DNA of 64,000 nucleotides, from contig NZ_PRKW01000007.1 of the NCBI RefSeq assembly GCF_002927275.1, positions 62,001 through 126,000 of the forward strand, written 5' to 3'. The number at the start of each line of letters is the position of its first letter. The first letter of the stretch is position 1. The DNA comes from Arthrobacter pityocampae. Its GTDB lineage: Bacteria; Actinomycetota; Actinomycetes; Actinomycetales; Micrococcaceae. The notes under the pieces were generated by a model. That model saw nothing but the letters and a program-made list of their open reading frames with translations, ran no database searches and had not been told where the DNA came from. Both the position numbers and the translations under genes were made by a program. Of this stretch, positions 37,715-46,623 are shown piece after piece.

Positions 37715-39016
37715 GTGTTCGAGGCTCCAAGCGTCATCTATGCGGCGGCGGGTCTGGCCGTGTTCGCGGCCGCCCTCCTGCCACGCCTGCTCATGCGCGC
37801 CCCGGTCTCGATGCCGATGGTCTTCCTCGCGACCGGCATCCTCGTCTTCACGCTCGTCAAGGACCTGCCGGACCCCGATCCCATCAAGTACAGCGACGTG
37901 ACCCTGCACCTCAGCGAGGTCTGCGTCATCGTCTCGCTCATGGGCGCCGGACTGGCTCTGGACCGCAAGCTCGGATGGCGCCGGTGGTCCACCACCTGGC
38001 GGCTCCTCGGGATCGCGATGCCGCTGTGCATCCTCGGCCTGACCCTCATGGGCATGTGGGTCCTCGGCCTCGGCGTCGCCTCCGCCCTGCTGATCGCAGC
38101 AGCGCTCGCGCCGACCGACCCCGTCCTCGCCTCGGAGGTGCAGGTGGGCGAGCCGTCGGAGTCCGAGGAGGACCTGGACGCCGAGGACGAGGTGCGGTTC
38201 GGGCTGACCTCCGAGGCGGGCCTGAACGACGGCCTCGCCTTCCCGTTCGTCTACCTCGCGATCCTGCTGAGCACGGTGGGGCTCGCGCCGTCGGCCTGGT
38301 TCCCGGAGTGGATGCTCCTCGACGTGCTCTGGCGCATGATCATCGGCTGCGCGCTCGGCATCGGCATGGGCAAACTCCTGGGGCGGGTCTTCTTCCGCAC
38401 GCCCCTGAAGACCGTCCGCCTCGCCAACCACTCCGAGGGCTTCGTCGCGCTCGCCGCCACCTTCCTGACGTACGGCGTGACCGAGGCGGTGGAGGGCTAC
38501 GGCTTCATCGCCGTGTTCGTGTGTGCGCTCACCATCCGGGCCGGCGAGCAGACCCACGGCTACCACGGGGTCCTGCACAGCTACATCGAGCAGCTCGAGC
38601 GCCTGCTGACCGTCGTCGTGCTCGTGCTGCTCGGGGGTGCCGTGGCGCGTGGACTCTTCGAGGGCCTCCGCCCGCTCGAGGTGCTCGTCGCCGCAGCGTT
38701 CATCCTGCTCGTCCGCCCGGTCACTGCCTGGCTCAGCCTGGCCCGCGGGAAGACCGGCCCGTGGGAGCGCCGCACCCTCGCCTTCTTCGGTGTGCGCGGC
38801 ATCGGGTCCGTCTACTACCTCAGCTACGCGCTGTCCAAGGGTGAGTTCACGGCCGACGAGTCGACCCTGTGGCGGATCGGGGCACTGGTGATCGTGATGT
38901 CCATCGTGGTGCACGGCATCACCGCGGCACCGGTGATCAACGCCCTGGACCGGGCCCGGCAGCGCAAGGCGCGGGCGCAGGGCGACGAGGCGCAGGCCCC
39001 GATCACGCCCGTCTAG
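37715..39016 (+). CDS. Cation:proton antiporter (CPA1 family)
   Basis: The 433-residue membrane protein has about 12-13 helices. It carries the CPA core motif AALAPTDPVLAS (about residue 128) and EAGLNDGLAFPFVYLAI (about 172), whose Asp residues form the ion site, plus FFGVRGIGSVYYL near the C-terminus. It probably exchanges Na+ or K+ for protons. The start is GTG after AAGAGG. An acidic loop (SESEEDLDAEDEVR) lies between the two core motifs. Confidence 0.9.
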   Translation: MFEAPSVIYAAAGLAVFAAALLPRLLMRAPVSMPMVFLATGILVFTLVKDLPDPDPIKYSDVTLHLSEVCVIVSLMGAGLALDRKLGWRRWSTTWRLLGIAMPLCILGLTLMGMWVLGLGVASALLIAAALAPTDPVLASEVQVGEPSESEEDLDAEDEVRFGLTSEAGLNDGLAFPFVYLAILLSTVGLAPSAWFPEWMLLDVLWRMIIGCALGIGMGKLLGRVFFRTPLKTVRLANHSEGFVALAATFLTYGVTEAVEGYGFIAVFVCALTIRAGEQTHGYHGVLHSYIEQLERLLTVVVLVLLGGAVARGLFEGLRPLEVLVAAAFILLVRPVTAWLSLARGKTGPWERRTLAFFGVRGIGSVYYLSYALSKGEFTADESTLWRIGALVIVMSIVVHGITAAPVINALDRARQRKARAQGDEAQAPITPV

Positions 39017-39037
39017 CAGGTCCCGCCCGTCTAGCAG
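39007..39037. repeat. Direct duplication spanning the antiporter stop codon
   Basis: GCCCGTCTAGCAG occurs at 39007-39019 and 39025-39037 (period 18), duplicating the last codon and TAG stop of the antiporter gene. Confidence 0.85.
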
Positions 39038-39055
39038 TTCCGGCCCGGGAGTGGT

Positions 39056-40276
39056 TCACGCCGGGGGAGCCGTTCCCACCCGGGGAGCCCGCCGCCGCTC
39101 GATCGCGGCCCGCACCAGGAGCCCGCCGACGAGCGCCCAGAACGCTCCGCCGATCCCGAGGACCGACAGGCCGGACGCCGCGAGGAGGAACGTCACGGCA
39201 CCGCTCATGCGCCCCGTCGCATCCTGGAAGGCCGCCGTCACCGCCGTCGCCATGGTGCCGATCAGGGCGAGCCCGGCCACGGCCTCCACGAGCCCGGGAG
39301 GTGCGGCGCCCACCACGACGACGAGCGCGCCCGAGCCGGCGGCGAGCACCAGGTAGGACACCCCGGCGGTGAGGGCGGCGATCCACCGGCGGTCCCGGTC
39401 CTCGCCCGCGCCCTCGCCCGCGGACAGTGCGGCCGACAGCGCGGCCAGGTTGACGGCGTGGCCGCCGAAGGGCGCGACGACGGCGGTCCCGAGCCCCGTG
39501 ACGGCAAGGGCCGGGCGCCACGGGGTCTCGTAACCGAAGGACGAGAGCACGGCGACGCCGGGGAGGTTCTGCGACGCCATCGTGACCACATAGAGCGGCA
39601 GGGCGATGCCGATGACGGCCGCAGGGTCGAGCACCGGGACGGTGAACGCCAGGGAGGGCGTCAGGGACGACGGATCGATCGTGGTGCCCGCGAGGCCGAG
39701 CTGGACGCCGATCACGGTGAGGGCCGCCACGAGCGCGAGGGGGACCGACCACTTCGGGGCCACGGCCGAGGCTGCGAGCCAGACGAGGATCACCGGGAGC
39801 ACCAGGAGCGGGATGGTGCCGAGCGACTGGAACGGCGCCAGGCACAGGGGGAGCAGCACGCCCGCGAGCATCGCCTGCGCGAGATGCTGGGGGATGCGGG
39901 CCACCAGCCGGCCCAGCCAGGGCACGGCTGCGGTCAGTGCGATGAGGACGCCGGTGACCAGGAAGGCCCCGACGGCGGCAGGCCAGCCACCGGACGGGAT
40001 GCCGGCACCGGCGAGCAGCGCGGCCCCCGGGGTGGACCACGCGAGCGTGACGGGGATCCGGTACCGCAGCGCCAGCAGGACGATCCCGAGACCCATGGCG
40101 AGAGTCAGCGCCAGCAGCCCCGAGGCCGCCTGCTCCGGTGACGCCCCGGTGGCCCGCAGGCCGGCGAGCACGACGGCGAACGACGACGTGAAGCCGACGA
40201 GCGCCGTGACGATGCCGGCGAGGACGGGCTCGTGCAGGCCGGGCCGGGCAGGCGATAGGGAGGATCTGGTGTGCAC
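39056..40276 (-). CDS. benE: Benzoate/H+ symporter family protein
   Basis: This 406-residue permease of the BenE family has about 12 helices. Characteristic stretches are WSTPGAALLAGAG, RIPQHLAQAMLAGVLLP and PFGGHAVNLAALSAAL. BenE imports benzoate-like aromatic acids; no benzoate catabolic genes lie nearby. The GTG start follows CAGGAGT. Confidence 0.87.
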   Translation of the reverse strand: MHTRSSLSPARPGLHEPVLAGIVTALVGFTSSFAVVLAGLRATGASPEQAASGLLALTLAMGLGIVLLALRYRIPVTLAWSTPGAALLAGAGIPSGGWPAAVGAFLVTGVLIALTAAVPWLGRLVARIPQHLAQAMLAGVLLPLCLAPFQSLGTIPLLVLPVILVWLAASAVAPKWSVPLALVAALTVIGVQLGLAGTTIDPSSLTPSLAFTVPVLDPAAVIGIALPLYVVTMASQNLPGVAVLSSFGYETPWRPALAVTGLGTAVVAPFGGHAVNLAALSAALSAGEGAGEDRDRRWIAALTAGVSYLVLAAGSGALVVVVGAAPPGLVEAVAGLALIGTMATAVTAAFQDATGRMSGAVTFLLAASGLSVLGIGGAFWALVGGLLVRAAIERRRAPRVGTAPPA

Positions 40277-40383
40277 CGGGGGACTCCTGTCGGGGACGCG
40301 CTCACGCCCGCCGGGATCGTTCTGTCGACGAATCAGCCGCCGCCACGAGCCTGATGAGCCGGTGGCGCGCCGATCCGGGCGGC

Positions 40384-40542
40384 TCAGGGGTGGCGCCGCT
40401 GCTCGAGCTGGCGCTGGATGGCCTCGAGTTCATCGCTGAGGACCTGCAGGCGCACGGAGTTTTGCTCGACGGCGAGTTCGCGGACGAGGAGGTCCTGGCG
40501 CTCACGGAGCGCGGCTTCGGACGGAAGGGGATCGCTGGGCAT
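40384..40542 (-). CDS. Small hypothetical coiled-coil protein
   Basis: The 52-residue frame (MPSDPLPSEAALRERQDL at the start) is one long amphipathic helix with heptad-like Leu/Val spacing (LLVRELAVEQNSVRLQVL) and a basic end, QRQLEQRRHP. There is no strong ribosome site. It lies between the SDR and benE genes on the same strand. It could be a genuine small protein; evidence is limited to composition. Confidence 0.45.
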   Translation of the reverse strand: MPSDPLPSEAALRERQDLLVRELAVEQNSVRLQVLSDELEAIQRQLEQRRHP

Positions 40543-40586
40543 GTGCCCAGTCAAGCAGATCCGGCGCCGTCCCGGGGCGGCGCCCG

Positions 40587-41384
40587 TCACAGGGGCGTGA
40601 CGTAGGCGCCGGCGATACCGCCGTCGACCATGAACTGGCTCGCCGTGATGAAGGAGGAGTCGTCCGAGGCCAGGAACGCGACGGCGGCCGCCATCTCGTC
40701 GGGTTCGGCGAAGCGCCCCAGCGGGACGTGGACGAGCCGACGTCGGGCCTGCTCGGCGTCGCTGGCGAAGAGTTCCTGCAGCAGGGGCGTGTTGACGGGC
40801 CCCGGACAGAGCGCGTTGACCCGGATGCCCTGCCGGGCGAACTGCACCCCCAGTTCACGGCTCATGGACAGCACGCCGCCCTTGGACGCGGAGTAGGAGA
40901 TCTGGGACGTGGCGGCGCCGAGGACCGCCACGAAGGATGCCGTGTTGATGATCGATCCGCGTCCCTGCGCCTGCATGTAGGGCAGGACGTGCTTGCAGCA
41001 GTAGTACACGCTCGTCAGGTTCACCTCCTGGACGCGGCGCCAGGCCTCGATGCCCGTGTCGAGGATGGAGGAGTCGTCGTCGGGCGAGATGCCGGCGTTG
41101 TTGAAGGCGATGTCGATGGAGCCGTAGGTCGTCCGGGCGAACGCGTACATCGCCCGGACGTCGTCCTCGCTGGTGACGTCGGCACGGATGAAGCTTCCGC
41201 CGAACTGCTCCGCCAGCCCCTGCCCGACGGCGTCCGGGCAGATGTCCCCGATGACCACGTGCGCCCCTTCGTGGGCGAGGCGCCGGGCGGTGGCGAGGCC
41301 GATCCCCGAGGCGCCCCCGGTGACCACCGCGGTCCGCCCCTGCAGGCGGTTGGTCACGAGTCCGTTGTAGGGCTGGGCTGTCAT
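40587..41384 (-). CDS. SDR family oxidoreductase (3-oxoacyl-ACP reductase-like)
   Basis: The 265-residue enzyme has TGGASGIGLATA (about residue 20), NNAGISPDDD, catalytic Ser in INTASFVA and YSASKGG, and a C-terminal VDGGIAGAYVTPL. The start at MTAQPYNG follows a perfect AGAAGGAG. It is the last gene of a five-gene minus-strand set with aldehyde dehydrogenase, a gamma-glutamyl hydrolase, a GS-like ligase and a permease. It may reduce or oxidise an intermediate of amine degradation. Confidence 0.88.
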   Translation of the reverse strand: MTAQPYNGLVTNRLQGRTAVVTGGASGIGLATARRLAHEGAHVVIGDICPDAVGQGLAEQFGGSFIRADVTSEDDVRAMYAFARTTYGSIDIAFNNAGISPDDDSSILDTGIEAWRRVQEVNLTSVYYCCKHVLPYMQAQGRGSIINTASFVAVLGAATSQISYSASKGGVLSMSRELGVQFARQGIRVNALCPGPVNTPLLQELFASDAEQARRRLVHVPLGRFAEPDEMAAAVAFLASDDSSFITASQFMVDGGIAGAYVTPL

Positions 41385-41412
41385 GGCACTCCTTCTGGTC
41401 GATGCACGCGGG

Positions 41413-42795
41413 TCAGGCGTCGGTGGCAAGGAAGACGTTCTTGGTCTCGCTGAACGCGTCGAGGGCCTGGGGACCCAGTTCGCGGCCGAGGCCGGACTGC
41501 TTGAAGCCCCCGAAGGGGGTGGAATAGCGGACGGAGGAGTGCGAGTTCACGGAGAGGTTCCCGGCGTCGACGGCCCGTGAGACGCGGAGCGCGCGGCCCA
41601 CGTCACGGGTCCAGATGGACCCGGACAGGCCGTAGGCGGAGTCGTTGGCGATCCGCACGGCGTCCGCCTCGTCCTCGAACGGCACGACGCAGACCACCGG
41701 GCCGAAGATCTCGTCGGTGAAGGCGGCGGACCGCGGGTCCGACGGCGTGAGGACGGTGGGCGGGAACCAGAAGCCGGGTCCGCCGGGGGCGGCGCCCTGG
41801 AAGGCGACGTCGGCCACCGTCCTCCCGTCCGCGTCGTACACGAACTGCGCCACGGCGTCGCGCTGCGTGGCCGAGATCAGCGGACCCATGTGCGTGTCCT
41901 CCCGGCTCGGATCGCCCACCCGGACCGCTTCCACCGCGGCCCCGAGCATGCCGAGGACGTCGTCGTAGACGGACCGCTGGACGAGCACCCGCGAGCGGGC
42001 GCAGCAGTCCTGCCCGGCATTGTCGAAGGCCCCGTCGGGGACCGCCGCGGCGGCTTTCTCCAGGTCCGCGTCGGCGAAGATGATGTTGGCGCTCTTCCCC
42101 CCGAGTTCGAGGGTCACGCGCTTGACCTGCTCCGCGCAGCCGGCCATGATCTGCTTGCCCACGCCGGTGGACCCCGTGAAGACGACCTTGCGCACCGCCG
42201 GGTGGGTGACGAACCGCGCTCCGACGACGGACCCCTTGCCCGGCAGGACGGTGAGGACACCCTCGGGGATGCCTGCCTGCAGCGCGAGCTCACCGAGCCG
42301 GATCGCCGTCAGCGGCGTGAGCTCGGCCGGTTTCAGGACCACCGTGTTGCCGGCGGCAAGTGCCGGTGCGAAGCCCCAGGCGGCGATGGGCATGGGGAAG
42401 TTCCACGGCACGATGATGCCGACGACGCCGAGGGGTTCGTGGAACGTCACGTTCACTCCATTCGCGACGGGGATCTGCTGCCCGAGATGGCGTTCGGGTG
42501 CGGCCGAGTAGTACGTCAGGACGTCCCGCACGTTGCCGGCCTCCCATCGTGCGTTCCCGATCGTGTGGCCGGCGTTGGCCACCTCGAGTGCGGCGAGCGC
42601 CTCGATCTCCGCGTCGACGGCGGACGCGAACCGCCGGAGCAGCAGCGCGCGGTCCGCCGGGGCCACCCGTCGCCAGGCAGGGAAGGCGCCGGCCGCCCGC
42701 AGGATCGCGGCATCGGTCTCCTCGAGGCCCGCCAGGGCGACCGTGCCGATGGCCTTCTCGGTGGCGGGGTCGAGGATCTGGTGGGTGGAACTCAT
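41413..42795 (-). CDS. Aldehyde dehydrogenase family protein
   Basis: The 460-residue NAD(P)-dependent enzyme has WNFPMPIAAWGFAPAL, FTGSTGVGKQIM, the catalytic Glu in VTLELGGKSANIIF and the catalytic Cys in NAGQDCCARSRVLV. In the proposed gamma-glutamylation pathway it would oxidise the gamma-glutamyl aldehyde. It starts with an ATG overlapping the stop of the hydrolase gene (ATGA), indicating coupling. Confidence 0.92.
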   Translation of the reverse strand: MSSTHQILDPATEKAIGTVALAGLEETDAAILRAAGAFPAWRRVAPADRALLLRRFASAVDAEIEALAALEVANAGHTIGNARWEAGNVRDVLTYYSAAPERHLGQQIPVANGVNVTFHEPLGVVGIIVPWNFPMPIAAWGFAPALAAGNTVVLKPAELTPLTAIRLGELALQAGIPEGVLTVLPGKGSVVGARFVTHPAVRKVVFTGSTGVGKQIMAGCAEQVKRVTLELGGKSANIIFADADLEKAAAAVPDGAFDNAGQDCCARSRVLVQRSVYDDVLGMLGAAVEAVRVGDPSREDTHMGPLISATQRDAVAQFVYDADGRTVADVAFQGAAPGGPGFWFPPTVLTPSDPRSAAFTDEIFGPVVCVVPFEDEADAVRIANDSAYGLSGSIWTRDVGRALRVSRAVDAGNLSVNSHSSVRYSTPFGGFKQSGLGRELGPQALDAFSETKNVFLATDA

Positions 42796-43559
42796 GGGGC
42801 GGTCCTTTCCGGGGCCGTGCGGGAGGTTGCGTACGTGCGGGCGGCGTCCACGAAGCCGCCGAAGAGGCGCCGATCCTGCCCGTTCTCCTCGGGGTGGAAC
42901 TGGACGCCGAGGGTCCAGCCGGCGGGGCCTCCGACTGCCGCTTCGACGACCTCCACCGTCCCGTCCGAGGCCAGGGCCGTCACGCACAGTCCGTCGGCGA
43001 TCCGGTCCAGGCCCTGGTGGTGGTAGCACGGGCTCGACGCCTGCTTCCCCAGCAGCTGCCGGGCGATGGACCCGGGTTCGGTGGTGAAGTCGACGCTGCC
43101 GAAGACGCCAGGCGCCGGCTGGTACTGCGCCGCGTCCTCCCGGACCTCGGGCAGGTGCTGGTGCAGGGTGCCGCCGAGGGCGACGTTGAGGACCTGCGCC
43201 CCCCGGCAGATGGCGAAGAGGGGCGTGCCCGTCTCCAGCGCCGCCCGCGTGAGGGCGAGGTCGTGGTCGTCGCGTCCCGGCTGGGACACGGTGGCCGGGT
43301 GTGGCGCCGCGCCGTAGCGCGCGGGTTCGACGTCGACCCCGCCGATGACGATCAGGCCGTCGAGCAGGCCGATGACACTCGGGTCGGTGCCCACGGGCGG
43401 CAGCAGGAGGGGGCTCCCGCCGGCGTCCACGACGGCGCGCACGTAGGCGCCGGGGACGATGGCCGCGGTACCGTCCCAGACACCCCAGGCCGCGGACTGC
43501 CAGTACGTGGTGAGACCGATCCTGGGTCGGTAGGTGCCCTGTGCGGGCCCGGCCGTCAC
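42792..43559 (-). CDS. Gamma-glutamyl-GABA hydrolase-like class I glutamine amidotransferase (PuuD-like)
   Basis: The 255-residue hydrolase has a nucleophile Cys in FAICRGAQVLNVALGG and a catalytic His-Glu in VQFHPEE. PuuD removes gamma-glutamate from gamma-glutamyl-GABA. In this operon it could release the acid produced after gamma-glutamylated amine oxidation. The start is GTG. Nine bases separate it from the GS-like gene, and it overlaps the aldehyde dehydrogenase. Confidence 0.9.
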   Translation of the reverse strand: MTAGPAQGTYRPRIGLTTYWQSAAWGVWDGTAAIVPGAYVRAVVDAGGSPLLLPPVGTDPSVIGLLDGLIVIGGVDVEPARYGAAPHPATVSQPGRDDHDLALTRAALETGTPLFAICRGAQVLNVALGGTLHQHLPEVREDAAQYQPAPGVFGSVDFTTEPGSIARQLLGKQASSPCYHHQGLDRIADGLCVTALASDGTVEVVEAAVGGPAGWTLGVQFHPEENGQDRRLFGGFVDAARTYATSRTAPERTAP

Positions 43560-43568
43560 CGGGACGTC

Positions 43569-44942
43569 CTAGTGTCGTTCAAATCCGCGCCGCACTTCCC
43601 AGTCCGTGACGGCCGCGTTGAACTGCGCCAGCTCGACGTCGGCGTAGTTGGTGTAGTGCTCCACCACCTCGTCGCCGAAGACCTCCCGCGCGATCGTGGA
43701 GCCGGCGAAGAGGTCGCGGGCCTCCTTCATCGTGGCGGGTACGTGCTCGGCGTCGGAGTGGTAGGCGTTGCCCTCCATCTGCGGCGGCAGCGCCAGTTCG
43801 TTCTCGACGCCGTGCAGCCCGCCGGCGAGCATGGCGGCCAGCGCGAGGTAGGGGTTCGCATCCGCACCTGGGAGCCGGTTCTCCAGGCGGGCGGAGGTGC
43901 CGTGGCCCACGAGGCGGACCGAGCAGCTCCGGTTGTCCAGCCCCCAGGCCACCGCCGTCGGTGCGAAGGAGCCCTCGGAGAAGCGCTTGTAGGAGTTGAT
44001 GTTGGGTGCGTAGAAGAGCGTGAACTCGCGCATGGTGGCGAGGACCCCGGCGATGAAGTGGTCGTAGAGCGGGGTGCGCCGGTTCCCGGCCTCGTCCCAG
44101 AACACGAGCCCGCCGTCCTCGCCCCGGAGGGACATGTGGATGTGGCAGGAGGAGCCCTCCCGCTGGTTCGGCTTGGCCATGAAGGTCACCGACTGCCCGC
44201 GCTGCGATGCCATCTCCTTCGCCGACAGCTTGTAGACACTGTGGTTGTCGGCGGTGACCACGACGTCGTCGTACTTGAACGCGATCTCGTGCTGGCCGAA
44301 GTTGCACTCGCCCTTGGCCGATTCGACGACCATGCCCGCCTGGTACATCGCGTTGCGGATGTCCCGCAGCAGCGGTTCGACGCGCAGGGATCCCAGGATC
44401 GAGTAGTCGACGTTGTACTGGTTGGCCGGTACGAGATCGCGGTAGTTCTTGAGGCCGGCCTCCTCGAACGAGTCGTTGTAGATGAGGAACTCGAGCTCCG
44501 TGCCCGAGAACGCCCGCAGGCCCCGGGCGGCGGCCCGGGCGGCCTGGGCCTTGAGGATGCTGCGCGGTGCGACCCCGACCGGCCCCCCGGTGGTGAAGGA
44601 CAGGTCCGTCTGGATCATGACGGTGCCGTCCCGGTAGGGCAGGCGCCGGATGGTGTCGAGGTCCAGGTCGAACACCATGTCCCCGTACCCGGTGTCCCAG
44701 CTGGACATCGCGTAGCCCTCCACGGTGTTCATGTCGGTGTCCACGGCCAGGAGGTAGTTGCACCCCTCGGTGCCGTGCCCGAGGACGGTGTCGAGGAAGA
44801 ACCGGCCGTGGATGACCTTTCCCTGCAGCCGGCCCTGCATGTCGGTGAACGCCAGGATGACGGAGTCGATGTCACCCGACTGGATACCTGAGGTGAGCTG
44901 GTCGACGGTGAGCATTCGTTCGCTGCGGGGATGCGGGTTCAT
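43569..44942 (-). CDS. Glutamine-synthetase-family gamma-glutamyl-amine ligase (GlnA4/PuuA-like)
   Basis: This 457-residue enzyme has GS folds, with TELEFLIYND, GECNFGQHEIAFKYDD, HIHMSL, NSYKRFSEGSFAPTAVAWG and RLENRLPGADANPYLALAA. The usual GS active-site residues for ATP, metals and glutamate are present, but the amine pocket differs from true GS. Streptomyces GlnA4 makes gamma-glutamylethanolamide, and E. coli PuuA uses putrescine. The adjacent ethanolamine-type permease favours ethanolamine. The real substrate is inferred. Confidence 0.9.
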   Translation of the reverse strand: MNPHPRSERMLTVDQLTSGIQSGDIDSVILAFTDMQGRLQGKVIHGRFFLDTVLGHGTEGCNYLLAVDTDMNTVEGYAMSSWDTGYGDMVFDLDLDTIRRLPYRDGTVMIQTDLSFTTGGPVGVAPRSILKAQAARAAARGLRAFSGTELEFLIYNDSFEEAGLKNYRDLVPANQYNVDYSILGSLRVEPLLRDIRNAMYQAGMVVESAKGECNFGQHEIAFKYDDVVVTADNHSVYKLSAKEMASQRGQSVTFMAKPNQREGSSCHIHMSLRGEDGGLVFWDEAGNRRTPLYDHFIAGVLATMREFTLFYAPNINSYKRFSEGSFAPTAVAWGLDNRSCSVRLVGHGTSARLENRLPGADANPYLALAAMLAGGLHGVENELALPPQMEGNAYHSDAEHVPATMKEARDLFAGSTIAREVFGDEVVEHYTNYADVELAQFNAAVTDWEVRRGFERH

Positions 44943-44994
44943 GGATTCCTTCTGTCGTTCGGGATGGCGTCGTCACGATCGGTCGGGTCGATGG

Positions 44995-46428
44995 TCAGGC
45001 GAGGTCCTTCTCCTCCTTCTCCAGCAGGGCGAATTCCTCCTCCGGGGCGCTCGCCACCAGGTGGTGGCGGCTGTAGAACCAGAAGTAGGCGAGGGCTCCG
45101 AGGAAGATGGCGGCGGTGATGGAGGCCGCGAGGATGTCGACGAAGAAGGTGGCGATCAGGGCGACGACGGCGAGGACGAGGGCGATACCCGTGGTCACCA
45201 CACCGCCCGGCGTGCGGTAGCCCCGCTCGAGCCCGGGTTCCCTGATCCTCAGGAAGATGTGCGACAGGTTCAGCAGGACGTAGGACACGGTGGCACCGAA
45301 GACGGCGATGTTGATGAGCAGTCCGCCGTTGCCGGTCAGGGCCGCGAGCAGGAAGCCGATGGTCCCCGGGACGAGGAGCGCCACCCAGGGTGTGTGACGC
45401 TTCGAGGTGAGCGAGAGGACGCGGGGGAGGTAACCCGCCCGCGAGAGGGCGAACAGCTGCCGGGAGTAGGCGAAGACGATCGAGAAGAAGCTCGCGACCA
45501 GGCCCGCCAGGCCCGCGTAGTTGACGAAGTCGGCGAGGACGGAATCCCCACCCGCAGCCGTCCGCAACGCTTCCGGGAGCGGGGAGTCCGACTGCCCCAT
45601 CGCTTCGGCGCCTGCCGCCCCCGGCACCAGGAACAGCATGAGCGAGCCGAAGACCAGGAGCAGCAGCATCGCGACGATGATGCCCCGCGGCATGTCCCGC
45701 TTGGGGTCGTTCGATTCCTCGGCGGCGAGGGGGACGCCCTCGATCGCCAGGAAGAACCAGATCCCGAACACCAGGGCGGCGAGGACACCGGAGAACCCGT
45801 AGGGCAGGAAGGCCGACGATCCGAGGGACCCGTCGGGGACGATGTCGAAGAGGTTGGCGGTGTCGAAGTGCGGCAGGAGCCCGATGGCGGTCACGATCAG
45901 GGCGACGACGGCGATCACCGTGATGCCGAAGATGAGCTTGAGCGCCTCGCCGACGCCGTAGAGGTGGATCCCGATGAACACCACGTAGGTGACCAGGTAG
46001 ACCGGCCAGGAGTTGGTGATGCCGAAGAGTCCGAGCGCCTCGATGTAGCCGCCGATGAACGTGGCGATGGCGGCGGGGGCGACCGCGTATTCGATGAGCA
46101 CCGCCATACCCGTGGCGAAGCCTCCGAGCGGGCCGAGGGCGCGGCGGGCGAACCCGTAGCCGGCTCCCGACGTCGGGAGCGTCGACGACATCTCGGCGAG
46201 GCCGAAGACCATGCAGGTGTACATGATGCCCATCAGGATGAAGGCGATGAGCAGGCCGCCCCAGCCGCCCTCGGCGAGTCCGAGGTTCCAGCCGGAGAAG
46301 TCCCCGGAGATGACGTAGGCGACTCCGAGCCCCGCCAGCAGGACCCAGCCGGCGGCCCCGCTCCTGAGCCTGCGGTGCTTGTGGTACTGGTCGTCGACGG
46401 CGGTGTAATCGATGTTCCTGCGTGCCAC
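44995..46428 (-). CDS. eat: APC-family permease, ethanolamine-permease-like
   Basis: The 477-residue permease has about 12 helices and strongly resembles ethanolamine permeases: GVAYVISGDFSGWNLGLAE, TCMVFGLAEMSSTLPTSGA, GYGFARRALGPLGGFATG and WFFLAIEGVPLAAEESNDP. The start is GTG after CAAGGAG. It is first in the minus-strand amine operon. An acidic cytoplasmic tail (APEEEFALLEKEEKDLA) follows. A 10-bp-arm operator lies upstream. Confidence 0.87.
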   Translation of the reverse strand: MARRNIDYTAVDDQYHKHRRLRSGAAGWVLLAGLGVAYVISGDFSGWNLGLAEGGWGGLLIAFILMGIMYTCMVFGLAEMSSTLPTSGAGYGFARRALGPLGGFATGMAVLIEYAVAPAAIATFIGGYIEALGLFGITNSWPVYLVTYVVFIGIHLYGVGEALKLIFGITVIAVVALIVTAIGLLPHFDTANLFDIVPDGSLGSSAFLPYGFSGVLAALVFGIWFFLAIEGVPLAAEESNDPKRDMPRGIIVAMLLLLVFGSLMLFLVPGAAGAEAMGQSDSPLPEALRTAAGGDSVLADFVNYAGLAGLVASFFSIVFAYSRQLFALSRAGYLPRVLSLTSKRHTPWVALLVPGTIGFLLAALTGNGGLLINIAVFGATVSYVLLNLSHIFLRIREPGLERGYRTPGGVVTTGIALVLAVVALIATFFVDILAASITAAIFLGALAYFWFYSRHHLVASAPEEEFALLEKEEKDLA

Positions 46429-46506
46429 GTGTGCTCCTTGGTTGGACGGCCGGATGGAGGACGAGTAAGCCGGGTCTTCATGCTGGGAGGTGATTCGCGC
46501 CTGCGT

Positions 46507-46530
46507 CATTGGACTGAAATCAGTCCAATG
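46507..46530. promoter_or_regulatory. Perfect inverted-repeat operator CATTGGACTG-AAAT-CAGTCCAATG
   Basis: Ten-base perfect arms with a four-base AAAT spacer lie between the divergent permease and GntR regulator genes. A CCAATGG half-copy follows at 46536-46542. It is likely bound by the adjacent FadR/GntR protein. Confidence 0.75.
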
Positions 46531-46623
46531 GATGCCCAATGGTGATCGCCTCCGATCCGGTTCGTCAAGAGGATGTCCGACCGACGGCGACGGGCGGTGC
46601 CGGCCGATGCGTAAGCTGGAACC

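Noticed and set aside
40587-46428. Classic putrescine Puu operon
   Set aside because: The gene set is close, but no gamma-glutamylputrescine oxidase (PuuB) is present, and the permease resembles ethanolamine permeases. Ethanolamine or another amine fits better.
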